Of a stretch of DNA of 25,904 bases, positions 1 through 9,000 are shown piece by piece. This DNA comes from Mesostigma viride (taxonomy: Eukaryota; Streptophyta; Mesostigmatophyceae; Mesostigmatales; Mesostigmataceae): contig RPFO01000249.1 in NCBI GenBank assembly GCA_009746045.1, forward strand, positions 1 to 25,904, read 5' to 3'. The notes under the pieces are model-generated. The model saw only the letters and a list, made by a program, of their open reading frames with translations. It was not told the DNA's origin and did not search any database. Position numbers and translations under genes: made by a program. Within the stretch, counting starts at the first letter, position 1. Each line of letters opens with the position of its first letter.

Positions 1-70
1 ACGTTTCCTTTAGCGCGCATAATACCCCATCGATTCGTTAGACGCGACAAGTTACCCCCCCCCCCCGTCC
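1..70. other. Short 5' spacer with 12-C run
   Basis: No gene is visible here. A TATA-like stretch (CATAATA) lies around 19-25, and an uninterrupted run of 12 C (55-66) ends four bases before the start codon at 71. Such a run is prone to slippage and sequencing error. The window edge may cut off further upstream signals. Confidence 0.4.
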
Positions 71-565
71 ATGGCCGAGTCCCTGCGAGACCACGTCGCG
101 TCTGTCTTGTCGACGGCCGACTGCGTGCGGACAAGTACGGGCCGCGTCGACCCCGCCCGGATCGTGGCTACCTACCTCCTGCGCACCTGTCCCTACCCCG
201 ACGACTTTGCGCGCGTCATGGCGCACAACATGACCGAGCGTCGTCACGAGTTCGTCCAAGAAATAGTGAGAAGATACGATGGCAGAGACGCGTATTTACA
301 ATGCGTGGACGAGTCCCGAGTGGAGGCGTGGAAATTGAGTTTTATTAGGAATATTCATAAATACATGTACAAAGCGGTCCTCGACCGCGTTCTAAGTCGA
401 CGCGGGGCATCCAAGTCCGCCCCTCCTCCTACCCCATTGCTCACAAGAACCTACTTGTCCCTATCTACTTTAGACATGCGAACGCTCCGGTCGTTCGACG
501 CGGATGACGCGATCGTATCTCGCGCGTGTGGTCACGATCTCGCGCGCTTGCGGTTCACGGCGTAG
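71..565 (+). CDS. Hypothetical protein (164 aa)
   Basis: I do not recognise this protein. It starts at the first ATG after the C run and ends at TAG. The first 110 residues look mostly helical and mixed-charge (for example RVEAWKLSFIRNIHKYMYKA), followed by a proline/serine-rich stretch and a short tail. No signal peptide, membrane segment or zinc ligand cluster is visible. The last 34 bases overlap the convergent gene at 532-1104. Reading frame and GC-rich third positions support coding, but the function is unknown. Confidence 0.6.
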   Translation: MAESLRDHVASVLSTADCVRTSTGRVDPARIVATYLLRTCPYPDDFARVMAHNMTERRHEFVQEIVRRYDGRDAYLQCVDESRVEAWKLSFIRNIHKYMYKAVLDRVLSRRGASKSAPPPTPLLTRTYLSLSTLDMRTLRSFDADDAIVSRACGHDLARLRFTA

Positions 566-1104
566 CTCCCGCTTCCCTCGCGTCGGTCGCTCAACACCAA
601 CCCTTCTTCGGACACGGCCCACGCGCGAGGGACGCCGCCCGAGACCTTTCGGAGACTCAGCTCGACAGAGTCGTACACGTCGGACTCGGAACGGTTGCGA
701 TAGGCGTTGTCCACCTTCTCCCCCGTCCTCGACACCAGGTCCATGGAGAACCAGTACCTGTCCCCGACCTGGACGGCCTCCCTTTCGATCATGTTCTTCA
801 TGCTGTCGGGGTACGCCAGTATCACGAGCAGGTCTCCCACCGCCCTCGCGAACACGGTCCTCTTGTCGTCCTCGCCCGTCACAAAATCGACCGCCGTGCG
901 CGTGAAGCTCCAATTCTCGTTGCAGAGGACGACGTCCGTCTCGTCCTTCGTGGCTTCCAGATCGACGGGACAGGCTTCGTTGACGTACCGCGCGATCCAT
1001 GATCGGACGACGCTCGAGTCCGCCCTTGTGCCTTTTCGCGAGAACGCGCGTTGAGCGACGTCGAACAGCCCCGCGGGGCAATAGATCACGTGCACCTGGT
1101 TCAT
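532..1104 (-). CDS. Hypothetical protein (190 aa)
   Basis: I do not recognise this protein. The ATG at 1104 is chosen over a GTG one codon upstream because it overlaps the stop of the preceding gene as TGATG (1106-1102), a compact stop/start junction. The protein has a balanced globular composition with a DETDVVLCNENWSF segment, a hydrophobic VGDLLVILAY segment and an RYWFSMDLVSRTGEKVD segment. It has no obvious membrane anchor and ends in a short basic tail. It lies downstream of 1104-1523 on the same strand and probably shares its transcript. Function is unknown. Confidence 0.65.
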   Translation of the reverse strand: MNQVHVIYCPAGLFDVAQRAFSRKGTRADSSVVRSWIARYVNEACPVDLEATKDETDVVLCNENWSFTRTAVDFVTGEDDKRTVFARAVGDLLVILAYPDSMKNMIEREAVQVGDRYWFSMDLVSRTGEKVDNAYRNRSESDVYDSVELSLRKVSGGVPRAWAVSEEGLVLSDRREGSGSYAVNRKRARS

Positions 1105-1523
1105 CACGCGGTCGCGGGGATACCGTTCAACAAGTATCCCATATCGCGCGCGACGCTGTCTTTGGTAATCGTGCGGCGGAGGACAATCTCGGAACGCGGT
1201 GTGAGGAAGCGGACGTACACCCCTCCGTCCCTGGTCGCTCGTTTGCAGACCCGGGCGGTCGACGGGACGGCGACGAGCACGTTCGTGTCCCTGTCCACGC
1301 CGACGTATCGTCCGTCCGCGTACGTCAGCAGACGGATCGGAGTGGGTGGGGAGGACCGCGGGACATCAGCGATGTCCTCTTGTACCGGTGCTGTCACCGC
1401 GGCTGCTGGAACGGCAGTCGGGACATTGACGCTGTCCTCTGGTACCGTTCCTGTCACGTCGACAATTCGAGCCGTCGAGGTGTCGGCAAGAGGCGCCTGG
1501 TCGTGCACGGTGGAAGACGACAT
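1104..1523 (-). CDS. Hypothetical protein (139 aa)
   Basis: I do not recognise this protein. It starts at ATG 1523. Residues 1-60 are alanine, valine, threonine and proline rich and probably disordered. Residues 60-139 look like a small beta-rich domain (YADGRYVGVDRDTNVLVAV, then VYVRFLTPRSEIVLRRTI). Its stop codon shares one base with the start of the downstream gene, suggesting one bicistronic unit. A TATAAAAA-like string lies on the minus strand near 1633-1640, about 110 bases upstream, farther than the usual promoter position in this window. Confidence 0.6.
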   Translation of the reverse strand: MSSSTVHDQAPLADTSTARIVDVTGTVPEDSVNVPTAVPAAAVTAPVQEDIADVPRSSPPTPIRLLTYADGRYVGVDRDTNVLVAVPSTARVCKRATRDGGVYVRFLTPRSEIVLRRTITKDSVARDMGYLLNGIPATA

Positions 1524-1829
1524 ATTGTCGGTAGGCGATCGACGGACTCCGCGGATGTCGGAGTGGCGCGTTCTTGTTTTTCGAGTTGGGAGAGATCGGG
1601 ATGTGATGGCCTCGAACCCTACCGTGGGCGCTTTTTATATGGCTCGGAGCGTCCATGGGCACGAGGTGACGCGGCGCTCGTCCGGGACGTAACGCTCGAA
1701 CGTGTCGTTGGAATCGAAACATATCCGATTTGCGACCCCGTCAGCGCCGCGCCTCGTCCGTGACGTCCGAGTCGACACGGCGGGCGGTTAATTTCTATCC
1801 AGTAAGCTATACTACGCTCCTGGAGACCC
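1524..1829. other. Divergent intergenic region
   Basis: This roughly 300-base gap separates the minus-strand pair (532-1523) from the plus-strand gene at 1830. I see no protein-like reading frame in it. It holds a plus-strand TATACT box at 1808-1813 and an AT-rich TTTTTATATGG segment around 1631-1641 that could serve the minus strand. Confidence 0.4.
1808..1813 (+). promoter_or_regulatory. TATA-like box
   Basis: TATACT starts 22 bases before the ATG at 1830. It belongs to a set of TATA-like boxes found 21-29 bases before start codons across this window. Confidence 0.45.
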
Positions 1830-2930
1830 ATGGAGAGTGCGGACGGAGACGGACGGATAGGATACAACCCAAGACTGTCGAAACGCAGGGACTACTACTG
1901 CGGCAATCGGAGCGCGAGCGACAGACGGAACAGCGCGTACTACCGAGGCAAGCGAGACGGGGGTGACGACACGTGTCGCCAGGAGACGCGTCTGTACGGA
2001 ATCAAACAGACCCGCGACCCGAAGCTCCTGAAAATCGCGGAACTACTCCCGCGCATGAGCGAGCTACCGGACCACGACCCCCGATCCAAAGGAGAGTTCT
2101 TCTGCGGCACGGACGTACTCGGCGCTCGCAAAGGCAGGGACTTGGGGAGCTTTCGCGATTGCGCTCGGAAGAGACAGGTGCGCATGTACGGCCTCTACGC
2201 GGTGGGCGACCTGGGCCACGGGAGGCCGAAGTCCAACGAACGCCTCTATCGCGCGCCCCGCCGCGCCCGCGTTAAGAACGCTTTGTCTCCACTTGCTAAG
2301 GAGCTGGCCGATATGTTTCCGATTACACCAGCACAAGAGCGAGCTCTAGTGAGTGAGTCTGAAATGCTTTCGATGGACCCACATGAGTTGAACCGGGACG
2401 CGAACGGTCTTCCCGCGATCGGCGCCCTCGAACCGTCCAACGAGAACGGTCTTCCCGCGGTCGATAACGGGAACTCCGGTGACTTCTTTCTAGCGCAAGG
2501 TGACTTAGGTTTTCTGGGCGGCAACTGGGGCCCGGATGCGGTCGACGCCCTCGAACCGTCCAATGAGAACGCATGGGACCTAGCGAGCATCATCCAAGAG
2601 ATCAAACGTTTACAGGTCACCGATAACTGGACCGAAGAACAATGGGATGAGGCCATCGAAAATTTCAGGCACAGAGTAGGCGCGTATTCGCGTCGTCGCG
2701 AGACCAGCGTCGCGTCCGCCCCGTCCCGTCCGCGGAAACGGGCCGAGGCAATCGTCCGGCCCGCCAAATCGACCCGTCGTGTCCCTTCCAACAAATCCAG
2801 AAAGTCGGCGAACGCCAAGAAGACCCGCAAGGTCTCGCCCACCCCCGCGACGAAAACGCGCGCCAAGAAAACTCGGACGATGTCCGCGTCCGCGTCGCGT
2901 CGAAAGCCCGCCGAAAATATCCGACGTTGA
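1830..2930 (+). CDS. Protein with histone-H1-like basic tail (366 aa)
   Basis: I do not recognise the N-terminal part. Residues 1-150 are rich in R, Y, G and D and contain scattered cysteines. Residues 180-250 carry an imperfect internal repeat: NGLPAIGALEPSNEN, NGLPAVDNGNS and AVDALEPSNENAW. Residues 250-285 look helical (IIQEIKRLQVTDNWTEEQWD). From about 295 to the end the chain is almost entirely K, R, A, S, T and P, like the tail of linker histone H1 or a DNA-condensing protein. By analogy a DNA- or RNA-binding role in the virion or replication site is plausible, but this rests on composition alone. It starts at ATG 1830, 22 bases after a TATA-like box. Confidence 0.65.
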   Translation: MESADGDGRIGYNPRLSKRRDYYCGNRSASDRRNSAYYRGKRDGGDDTCRQETRLYGIKQTRDPKLLKIAELLPRMSELPDHDPRSKGEFFCGTDVLGARKGRDLGSFRDCARKRQVRMYGLYAVGDLGHGRPKSNERLYRAPRRARVKNALSPLAKELADMFPITPAQERALVSESEMLSMDPHELNRDANGLPAIGALEPSNENGLPAVDNGNSGDFFLAQGDLGFLGGNWGPDAVDALEPSNENAWDLASIIQEIKRLQVTDNWTEEQWDEAIENFRHRVGAYSRRRETSVASAPSRPRKRAEAIVRPAKSTRRVPSNKSRKSANAKKTRKVSPTPATKTRAKKTRTMSASASRRKPAENIRR

Positions 2931-2961
2931 GTGAGGATCTGCCGCCTCTAGGACGGTTCAA

Positions 2962-3492
2962 ATGCGCGCGATCGCCCTGCCCCACCTCCACCTCGGCCAC
3001 CGGCTCGTGACGCGCATCCGATTCGTCGGATTCTCGTCGGCCTGCTCGCTCGCGTCTCGTGGCCACGTCCCGCGAGCCGTGAAATGGATGATGGAAGTCG
3101 AGAAGGAGACCGGCCTGCGCATCCGACATTCCCGCAACGGGGGCGAGTTCGGACTGCGGATCGGCGGAAAAATCCTCTTCGTCGACGGCTACTGCGAAGA
3201 CACGCGTCCGCCCACCGTGTTCGAATTCGAGGGAGATTTCTGGCACGGGAATCCCGACATGTTCCCCTTCTTCGACGTGCACCCTTTGAAAGGGGAGCCG
3301 TACGGCGTGCTGTACCTGAAGACCAAACTCAAGCACGCGAGCATACGGGACGCGGGGTACGACCTCGTAGTCCGGTGGGAATGCGAGGAGTACGGTCTGC
3401 CGCCGCCCGACCTCGACCTCTCCGAAGACCAAATGCGGCTCCTCTTGTCCCTCCACGGGAAGGGGAGGAGAGGCGCACCCCCTCGCAAATAA
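2962..3492 (+). CDS. Vsr-like / PD-(D/E)XK endonuclease-fold protein (176 aa)
   Basis: Residues 41-140 match a pattern I know from giant-virus Vsr-like endonuclease-fold proteins: a W before a helix, then HSRNGGEF (56-63), FVDGYCED (73-80), FEFEGDFWHGNP (87-98). D75 and the glutamates at 88/90 with H95 are candidate active-site residues. In Vsr enzymes this fold nicks DNA near mismatches, and in large viruses related domains occur in repair proteins and mobile endonucleases. The first ~38 residues fit the domain less well, so translation may begin later, for example at the double methionine at 43-44. No clear TATA box precedes it; it follows the basic-tail gene by 31 bases. Confidence 0.7.
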   Translation: MRAIALPHLHLGHRLVTRIRFVGFSSACSLASRGHVPRAVKWMMEVEKETGLRIRHSRNGGEFGLRIGGKILFVDGYCEDTRPPTVFEFEGDFWHGNPDMFPFFDVHPLKGEPYGVLYLKTKLKHASIRDAGYDLVVRWECEEYGLPPPDLDLSEDQMRLLLSLHGKGRRGAPPRK

Positions 3493-3508
3493 TTGTCTCG
3501 CGGATTAC

Positions 3509-3515
3509 TATATCG
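3509..3515 (+). promoter_or_regulatory. TATATCG box
   Basis: TATATCG starts 25 bases before the ATG at 3534. The same heptamer appears at similar spacing before the genes starting at 19173, 23332 and 25304. Confidence 0.5.
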
Positions 3516-3533
3516 ACGGCGTCCGAGCGAACG

Positions 3534-4202
3534 ATGGACTTCCCGAGCGAGTACAAGTACGCCGACGCCTACGTGGACAGCGGCAAGGACGACTACGTCG
3601 GCGTTCAGCCCCGTCCCGACATCTACACGCAACTGACCGGCGACCCCGCCTACGAGAGCATGCGGTCGTCCATGACCCACCGCGCCGGCACGGAGTCCTT
3701 CATGATCCCCGCGTCCGAGTTCGACGCCAAGTACGGCATGGACACCCGCGCCCGCCCCGGGCTCCTGAGCCACGGTGTCGGTTTCGACGAGCAGCTGTCG
3801 TTCGCGTCCGACCTCCTCCCCAAGCCCGCGGACGTCGTGGGCGCCACCCTCGACGATTACAAGGTCGGCGTCGGATACGTCACCTCCAACAACAAGGACA
3901 TGCCCGTCACCGGCATCCAGACGCTGCGTCCCTACATCCCCAACCCCGCGACACTGGACGGATGGGGCTCCATCGGCGTGGCCACGCGAGGGGCGTTCGG
4001 ACGGCTAGGCACGTCCGACACGAGCAGTCTGTACCTCGACCCCCGGTACCAGGAGGTCGACTACGGGTCCGTGTCCCGCACCGTGTTCGGCTTCCCCGAG
4101 ATCGCCGACACCGCCTCGATGGGGGTCTACGGCGAGTCCTCCCTCCCCGCCAAGACCAGCTTGTGGGGGCAGCCCGGCATGATGCAGGTCGCCGGCCTGT
4201 GA
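3534..4202 (+). CDS. Hypothetical, possible virion protein (222 aa)
   Basis: I do not recognise this protein. It starts at ATG 3534, preceded by a TATATCG box. It is rich in G, S, Y, D and P and poor in K, with many short turns and few helical stretches (for example SKYGMDTRARPG-like segments and repeated GxGS/T patterns), as expected for an extended or beta-rich structural protein. There is no signal peptide or membrane segment. The very strong codon bias toward C or G at third positions suggests high expression. A structural role is an inference from composition and bias, not from homology. Confidence 0.65.
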   Translation: MDFPSEYKYADAYVDSGKDDYVGVQPRPDIYTQLTGDPAYESMRSSMTHRAGTESFMIPASEFDAKYGMDTRARPGLLSHGVGFDEQLSFASDLLPKPADVVGATLDDYKVGVGYVTSNNKDMPVTGIQTLRPYIPNPATLDGWGSIGVATRGAFGRLGTSDTSSLYLDPRYQEVDYGSVSRTVFGFPEIADTASMGVYGESSLPAKTSLWGQPGMMQVAGL

Positions 4203-4297
4203 GAACGTGTCGGAATTCGTGAGGACGACGACCGCGTTCGGACGAGGATAAATGTTGTCTCCGTCAATGGTATGACCAACCCATCTCGCCAGTCGAC

Positions 4298-4777
4298 ATG
4301 GAGGACCAGATGAACGTCGAGAGGTGGAAAGAGGAGGTCCGAAGGGCCACGGCCGAGTACATCCAGATCGACGACGCGCTCAAGCAGGCGGCCAAGGACA
4401 CGATGCCTCTCCGCAAGAGGAAGAAGGAGCTGTCCTCCCTGATCCTCGAAAAGCTCGTGGGCGCCAAGGTGGACGCGTGCAACATCACCGGCACGAACGA
4501 CCGCCTCGTCGTGAAGAAGGGGCTGAAGAAGACGCAAGTCAGACCGGCCGAGGTGAAGACGCGGCTGATCGAGTGGTTCGGAGAGGACGAGGAGCAAGCG
4601 GAGCGGTGCGTGTCCGTCGTCCTGACCCCCGAGGTGACCGAGACCGTGTCCCTCCGCCGCGTCAAGCAGAGGAAGAAGAGCGAGGACGAAGACTCGAACG
4701 ATCCGGGGGAGGAGGGTCACGATCGGGGATCCGAGGAAGAGGCGGCGGAGGAGGAGGGAGAGGAAGAAGACGATTGA
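4298..4777 (+). CDS. Small coiled protein with acidic tail, DUF5760-like (159 aa)
   Basis: Residues 1-60 are a charged helix (VERWKEEVRRATAEYIQIDD, then PLRKRKKELSSLILEKL), followed by a small basic domain and, from about 125, an almost pure D/E tail. The order (helix, spaced ID, KE-rich turn, then GxxDxxNxxGTNDRL) resembles a family of short nucleocytovirus proteins that I associate with DUF5760; the name should be treated as tentative. It starts at ATG 4298, about 95 bases after the preceding stop. The acidic tail is encoded by DNA that is also the proline-rich C-terminus of the opposite-strand gene at 4662-5000. Confidence 0.65.
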   Translation: MEDQMNVERWKEEVRRATAEYIQIDDALKQAAKDTMPLRKRKKELSSLILEKLVGAKVDACNITGTNDRLVVKKGLKKTQVRPAEVKTRLIEWFGEDEEQAERCVSVVLTPEVTETVSLRRVKQRKKSEDEDSNDPGEEGHDRGSEEEAAEEEGEEEDD

Positions 4778-5000
4778 CCGCCGCCAGCTCCTCTTTCATG
4801 TCCCGGACGAAATGGTCGATCCCGAGGTCCGATCGGAGGTAGTAGGACCCGTACGCGTCCAGCCACTCCCCCGTCCACGTGACGACGATGTCGTTGTGCA
4901 GTTCGTGCTGGACGTACGCGGGGACCCTCTTCCACGGGTCGTCTGACGCCGAGCGGGACGTCCGCGCCGTCCGGATGTCCTCTGTATCGCTCCTCGACAT
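4662..5000 (-). CDS. Hypothetical protein with proline-rich tail (112 aa)
   Basis: I do not recognise this protein. Residues 1-80 read as a natural soluble domain (HNDIVVTWTGEWLDAYGSYY, then DHFVRDMKEELAAVNR). Residues 80-112 are a poly-proline, arginine and serine tail that is the antisense of the neighbouring gene's D/E-rich tail. It starts at ATG 5000, whose upstream region holds a dyad at 5029-5046. The 116-base convergent overlap is the longest in the window. The domain part is convincing; whether the proline tail is translated as written depends on the stop at 4662. Confidence 0.55.
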   Translation of the reverse strand: MSRSDTEDIRTARTSRSASDDPWKRVPAYVQHELHNDIVVTWTGEWLDAYGSYYLRSDLGIDHFVRDMKEELAAVNRLLPLPPPPPPLPRIPDRDPPPPDRSSLRPRSSSSA

Positions 5001-5028
5001 CGCGTGGATGGACGGCGTCCCGATGTTT

Positions 5029-5046
5029 CTCGCGTCTTATCGCGAG
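5029..5046. promoter_or_regulatory. Perfect 6-bp dyad in divergent promoter
   Basis: CTCGCG TCTTAT CGCGAG is a perfect inverted repeat with a six-base spacer. It lies between the divergent starts at 5000 (minus) and 5081 (plus). It could be an operator or a hairpin in a leader; the sequence alone does not tell which. Confidence 0.35.
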
Positions 5047-5080
5047 CTTTTATTCTGTCGCGAAACCTGTATAGAGCTCG

Positions 5081-5953
5081 ATGGACGGCGGCGGAGGGGG
5101 CGCGGGGGACGCGGCGGTCGTGACGGTCGACGTGGAGGAACTTTCGTGCGTCCTGTGCAAGGATCTCGTGCGCGACCCGGTCGTCCTCGAGTGCCGCACG
5201 CGGACGGGGGGCGGGAAGTGCGAGGCGGTCGTTTGTGCGGAACCGTGCGTCCGAACGCTCATCCGGGACCAGACGACGCGCGGAGGGGTCGCCGCCGGCG
5301 CGTCCGGTCGATGCGTTCTCTGCCGCGCCCCTTGGCTGGGGTATACTCACCGTCCCATGGCGACGATCGGACGCATCGCGGCCCGGGTGCGACAAAAGTG
5401 TCCCCGTCGCGAAATCGGTTGCGATTTCGAGGGACCTGCGCGGGACGTTTGGGACCACTGCGAAAGAGGGAGATGCGCGTTCGAAACGGTGGCGTGTCCG
5501 AACGCCGAACACGGGTGCGACGCCCTCTTCGCGCGCGAGGACGCTCGGGCTCACTATGACGTGTGCGAGTATTTCCCCTGCCGGTCCCACCTGTCCGGTG
5601 TTGGGTGCGGCCACGTGTGTGGGAGGGAGGAAATGACCAGACACGAGGCGACGTGTCCTTACACCGCGTCCCCGTGCGCGGACTTGATCGAGCGCGTGCG
5701 GGACCGATTCGGATTGCGGGTCGATGAGAACGCAGAGAAATGGAACCTTTTGTTGGAAGGAAGGTATCGAGAGGTCTCGAGGGACGTGGATGTGATCCCC
5801 CTGGATCCCTTGTCCACCGAGGATGATGTACCAGATGTCTCGGTAGTCGATGTCGTCGAATCTCTTACCGACGATGAGATACGCACGTTCGTGTTTACTC
5901 GCAGGGGCAAGTGCATTATGAAAGTCGAAATCGGTAATCGTGTGAATGAATGA
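5081..5953 (+). CDS. RING and TRAF-type zinc-finger protein, probable E3 ubiquitin ligase (290 aa)
   Basis: After a glycine-rich start, residues 20-85 contain a RING-like cysteine set (CVLC at 23-26, later CEAVVCAEPC and CVLCRAPW). Residues 105-190 carry repeated Cys/His groups of the TRAF-type zinc-finger kind (CPRREIGCDF...H...C, ACPNAEHGCDALF...H...C, then H...CPYTASPC). The remaining ~100 residues are acidic and hydrophobic without a recognised domain; a MATH domain is not evident. RING/TRAF proteins of this layout typically transfer ubiquitin, so a role in redirecting host ubiquitination is plausible. The start is ATG 5081; an AATAAA follows the stop at about 5974. Confidence 0.8.
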   Translation: MDGGGGGAGDAAVVTVDVEELSCVLCKDLVRDPVVLECRTRTGGGKCEAVVCAEPCVRTLIRDQTTRGGVAAGASGRCVLCRAPWLGYTHRPMATIGRIAARVRQKCPRREIGCDFEGPARDVWDHCERGRCAFETVACPNAEHGCDALFAREDARAHYDVCEYFPCRSHLSGVGCGHVCGREEMTRHEATCPYTASPCADLIERVRDRFGLRVDENAEKWNLLLEGRYREVSRDVDVIPLDPLSTEDDVPDVSVVDVVESLTDDEIRTFVFTRRGKCIMKVEIGNRVNE

Positions 5954-6041
5954 ATGCGTGATGTATTGATTGATTAATAAACGCATGTTACGCGTCAACA
6001 TTCCGAGTAATCAAATAGGATCTAATCAGTAATGGGTACGG

Positions 6042-9000
6042 ATGTCCCTAGATTCGTACTTTCTGTTTTCGCAATATGATCCCACGGCGGCCGTGTACGG
6101 ATTAGGCGCGCCGTTTCCGTTCCCGTTGATGGAGTTGCGACTCGACTCCCCTCACGATGGGGCGACCGCGCCGTCGTCGCGCGCGTCGACGACAGCCGCG
6201 GACTCTGCGGCGATTGCGATGGGCGCCATGCGCAACATCCTAAACACGCTTTTCGTTGGCGCTTTGATCGGTGCCGGGTCGGCCGGTGGCGGGACGGGCG
6301 GCGGGGCGAGCGGCGGGGCGGGCGGCGCCCCCGTCGCACCATGGCCCGGAGGAGCGCCAAAGGGGCTCGGTGCGGGACTTCCTCCACGAGGTGGTCCTGC
6401 TCTCGGGATCACTGCCGGTACGAGCGGCGGGGCGGGCGGCGCCCCTGTCGCACCATGGCCCGGAGGAGCGCCAAAGGGGCTCGGTGCGGGACTTCCTCCA
6501 CGAGGTGGTCCTGCTCTCGGGATCACTGCCGGTACGAGCGGCGGCGCCCCCGTCGCACCATGGCCCGGAGGAGCGCCAAAGGGGCTCGGTGCGGGACTTC
6601 CTCCACGAGGTGGTCCTGCTCTCGGGATCACTGCCGGTACGAGCGGCGGCGCCCCCGTCGCACCATGGCCCGGAGGAGCGCCAAAGGGGCTCGGTGCGGG
6701 ACTTCCTCCACGAGGTGGTCCTGCTCTCGGGATCACTGCCGGTACGAGCGGACCAAGCACCGCGCCTGACGCACCCGCCGGGTCCGGAGATTCGCCAGGT
6801 ACGTCAGATACGTCCGCTATTACGAATGGATCGTCGACTACGCCAGGGACGTCGGCCGCGTCCGATACGCCCGCTATTGCGAGTGATGGACCGTCGACTA
6901 CGCTAGAGACGCCGGCCACGCCCGATACGCCCGGGATGTCGATAGAGTCCGGAGGATCGTTTGTCGTCCTAGACGCGGGGCTTCCTCCGCGAGGCACCAC
7001 TTATACCCTGGGGATCACGGCCGGCGCAAGTGGATCGAGCCCCGCCACCGGTAAAACGTCCGACACGGGCGATAAGACCGCCGCAGGATCGATCGTGTTC
7101 GGTGCAGATACCCCTGTTACCAACGGCACGTCGATCGAGACGGGTGCAGAAATAACCGAGAAAATCCCTCTCGATCTAGGATTCGGCGCGGGCAAGGCTT
7201 CCGGGAGAGAGGCGGCGGCAACGGACACGGACGCGTCGTCTGTCCACCGTGGACCTTCTCTCCCGGCTTTCGCGATCGACGACAAATCCGGGCCCGGTAC
7301 GTCGTCGTTGTCTGACCGAAACGAGTCGCCCCAGGATGTCGGTGGCGACGCCGATGGAAGAGGCGCGACGCCGGGGATGGATGGGTCGTCGCTATCTCTC
7401 GGAGTGTCGGTTATGGACGATATCCCGCCGCATGATTACGACTCTAAAATCCAAGAAAAGGCTCGTGCGAGTTTGAGACGGTTGTTCCGACTCATGCACG
7501 GCCCTACCCGTAGCGGTTGGTGGGAGATTCCTGGAGGCGGCCCGGTAAACGCACGGTCGCTGCCTGATGATATGACACGAGGTGACGGAGGCACGGATGG
7601 ACCGAACACGTCCCCGGCATCCGCGGACACGGTGACGAAACACTCGCTCGACGACAACGAGGGCCGGGGTGGTGCATTAGAGACGTCCGTGAATGGCTCT
7701 CGTCCGACGGGGACGCCGTCTCGATCAGGACAGGCTGCTCTCCGAGCGCCCATGGACCACTCTCGCGGTGACATCGAGACCATGCGTAGAGAGGCAGAAG
7801 AGGCGGCGAAGGAAGGAGAAAAGGCCCTGAAAGAAGCGAATGCGCGTTTCGAGGACAATCTCAAGCGTTGGAATGAACAGCAAGAATCGGAACGTGTAAG
7901 AAAATTAGAAGAGTTTGTACAGCGGGAATTGGGGAAAAGGAGCAACGCCCTCCAAGCCCCTGTTGACGATACCATCGCGCCTATCGACCCCGCAGAGCCC
8001 ACTAAAAAGGAGACGATATCAACGTCCGGCCAGGGCCCCTCAGCGGACAGTATGGACGAAAAATTGGAAACGATTGAAGGCGAAGTGTCACTCGATGCCA
8101 CTGACAAGACGCTCGCCGATCCCCGAACCTCGCTTGGCGCATCCGTTCCGATCGACCCGACACCCCCGGTCGCCATCATGGCACCGCGCACGGTCGTTGT
8201 CGACGGCGCGAGGATATATCTTGGCATCGAACCAGGCGAAATAGCGGGCAGTGGACACAGAGCCCGGACAGATGGAGCCCCGTCGAACGTTTCCGATAAT
8301 TCCATTGGACATGACGATTTTTTCGCGAATGGGGAAACACGCGCGAACATGCCGGGTGATCGGAATATGGAAGCGGTGGACAACTCGCTTGCGGAATCGA
8401 CAATCGAGCTGTTCAACGCGTCCGACGCGGTCGTGAATACAACGTCTGGGTCAGAGCAGGCCGCCCTCCAAGCCCCTGTTGACGATACCATCGCGCCTAT
8501 CGACCCCGTGGATGCCCCCACAGAGCCCACTAAAAAGGAGACGATATCAACGTCCGGCCAAGGTCCCTTCTTTTCACCCTCAGCGGACAGTATGGACGAA
8601 AAATTGGAAACGATTGAAGGCGATGCCACTGACAAGACGCTCGCCGATTCCCGAACCTCGCTTGGCGCATCCGTTCCGATCGGCTCGACGCCCCCTGTCG
8701 CCATCATGGCACCCCGCACTCCGGTCGTTGTCGACGGCGCGAGGATATCTCTTGGCATCAAACCAGGCAAGATAGCGGGCAGTGGACACAGAGTCCGGAC
8801 AGATCGAGCCCCGTCGAACGTTTCCGATATTTCCATGGGACATGAGGATTCTTTCGCGAATGGGGCGACACTGCCATTAAGCCATTCTACACCATCGACG
8901 CCGTGGATGTCTCTTGCGCTCCCTGGCCACACATCACACTCTGACGCGACTGGTACATCAACCGCGTCTGGTATGTCCATCTCACAATTCCCGAGTCTGG

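Noticed and set aside
3084-3533. Open frame extending the possible virion protein upstream by 150 codons
   Set aside because: It overlaps the Vsr-like gene out of frame with arginine-rich composition; ATG 3534 follows a TATATCG box.
6032-6052. Upstream ATG overlapping the start of the giant gene
   Set aside because: It encodes six codons before a stop and is more likely chance than a regulatory uORF; no conservation can be tested here.
6152-7000. 282-codon minus-strand frame with PAVIPRAGPPRGG repeats
   Set aside because: It is the antisense of the Gly/Pro tandem repeats, open only because the repeats lack stops in all frames.
7436-8980. 514-codon minus-strand frame across the long duplication
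   Set aside because: It lies antisense to the giant gene; frame-preserving indels fit the plus-strand protein, and no promoter box was seen for it.
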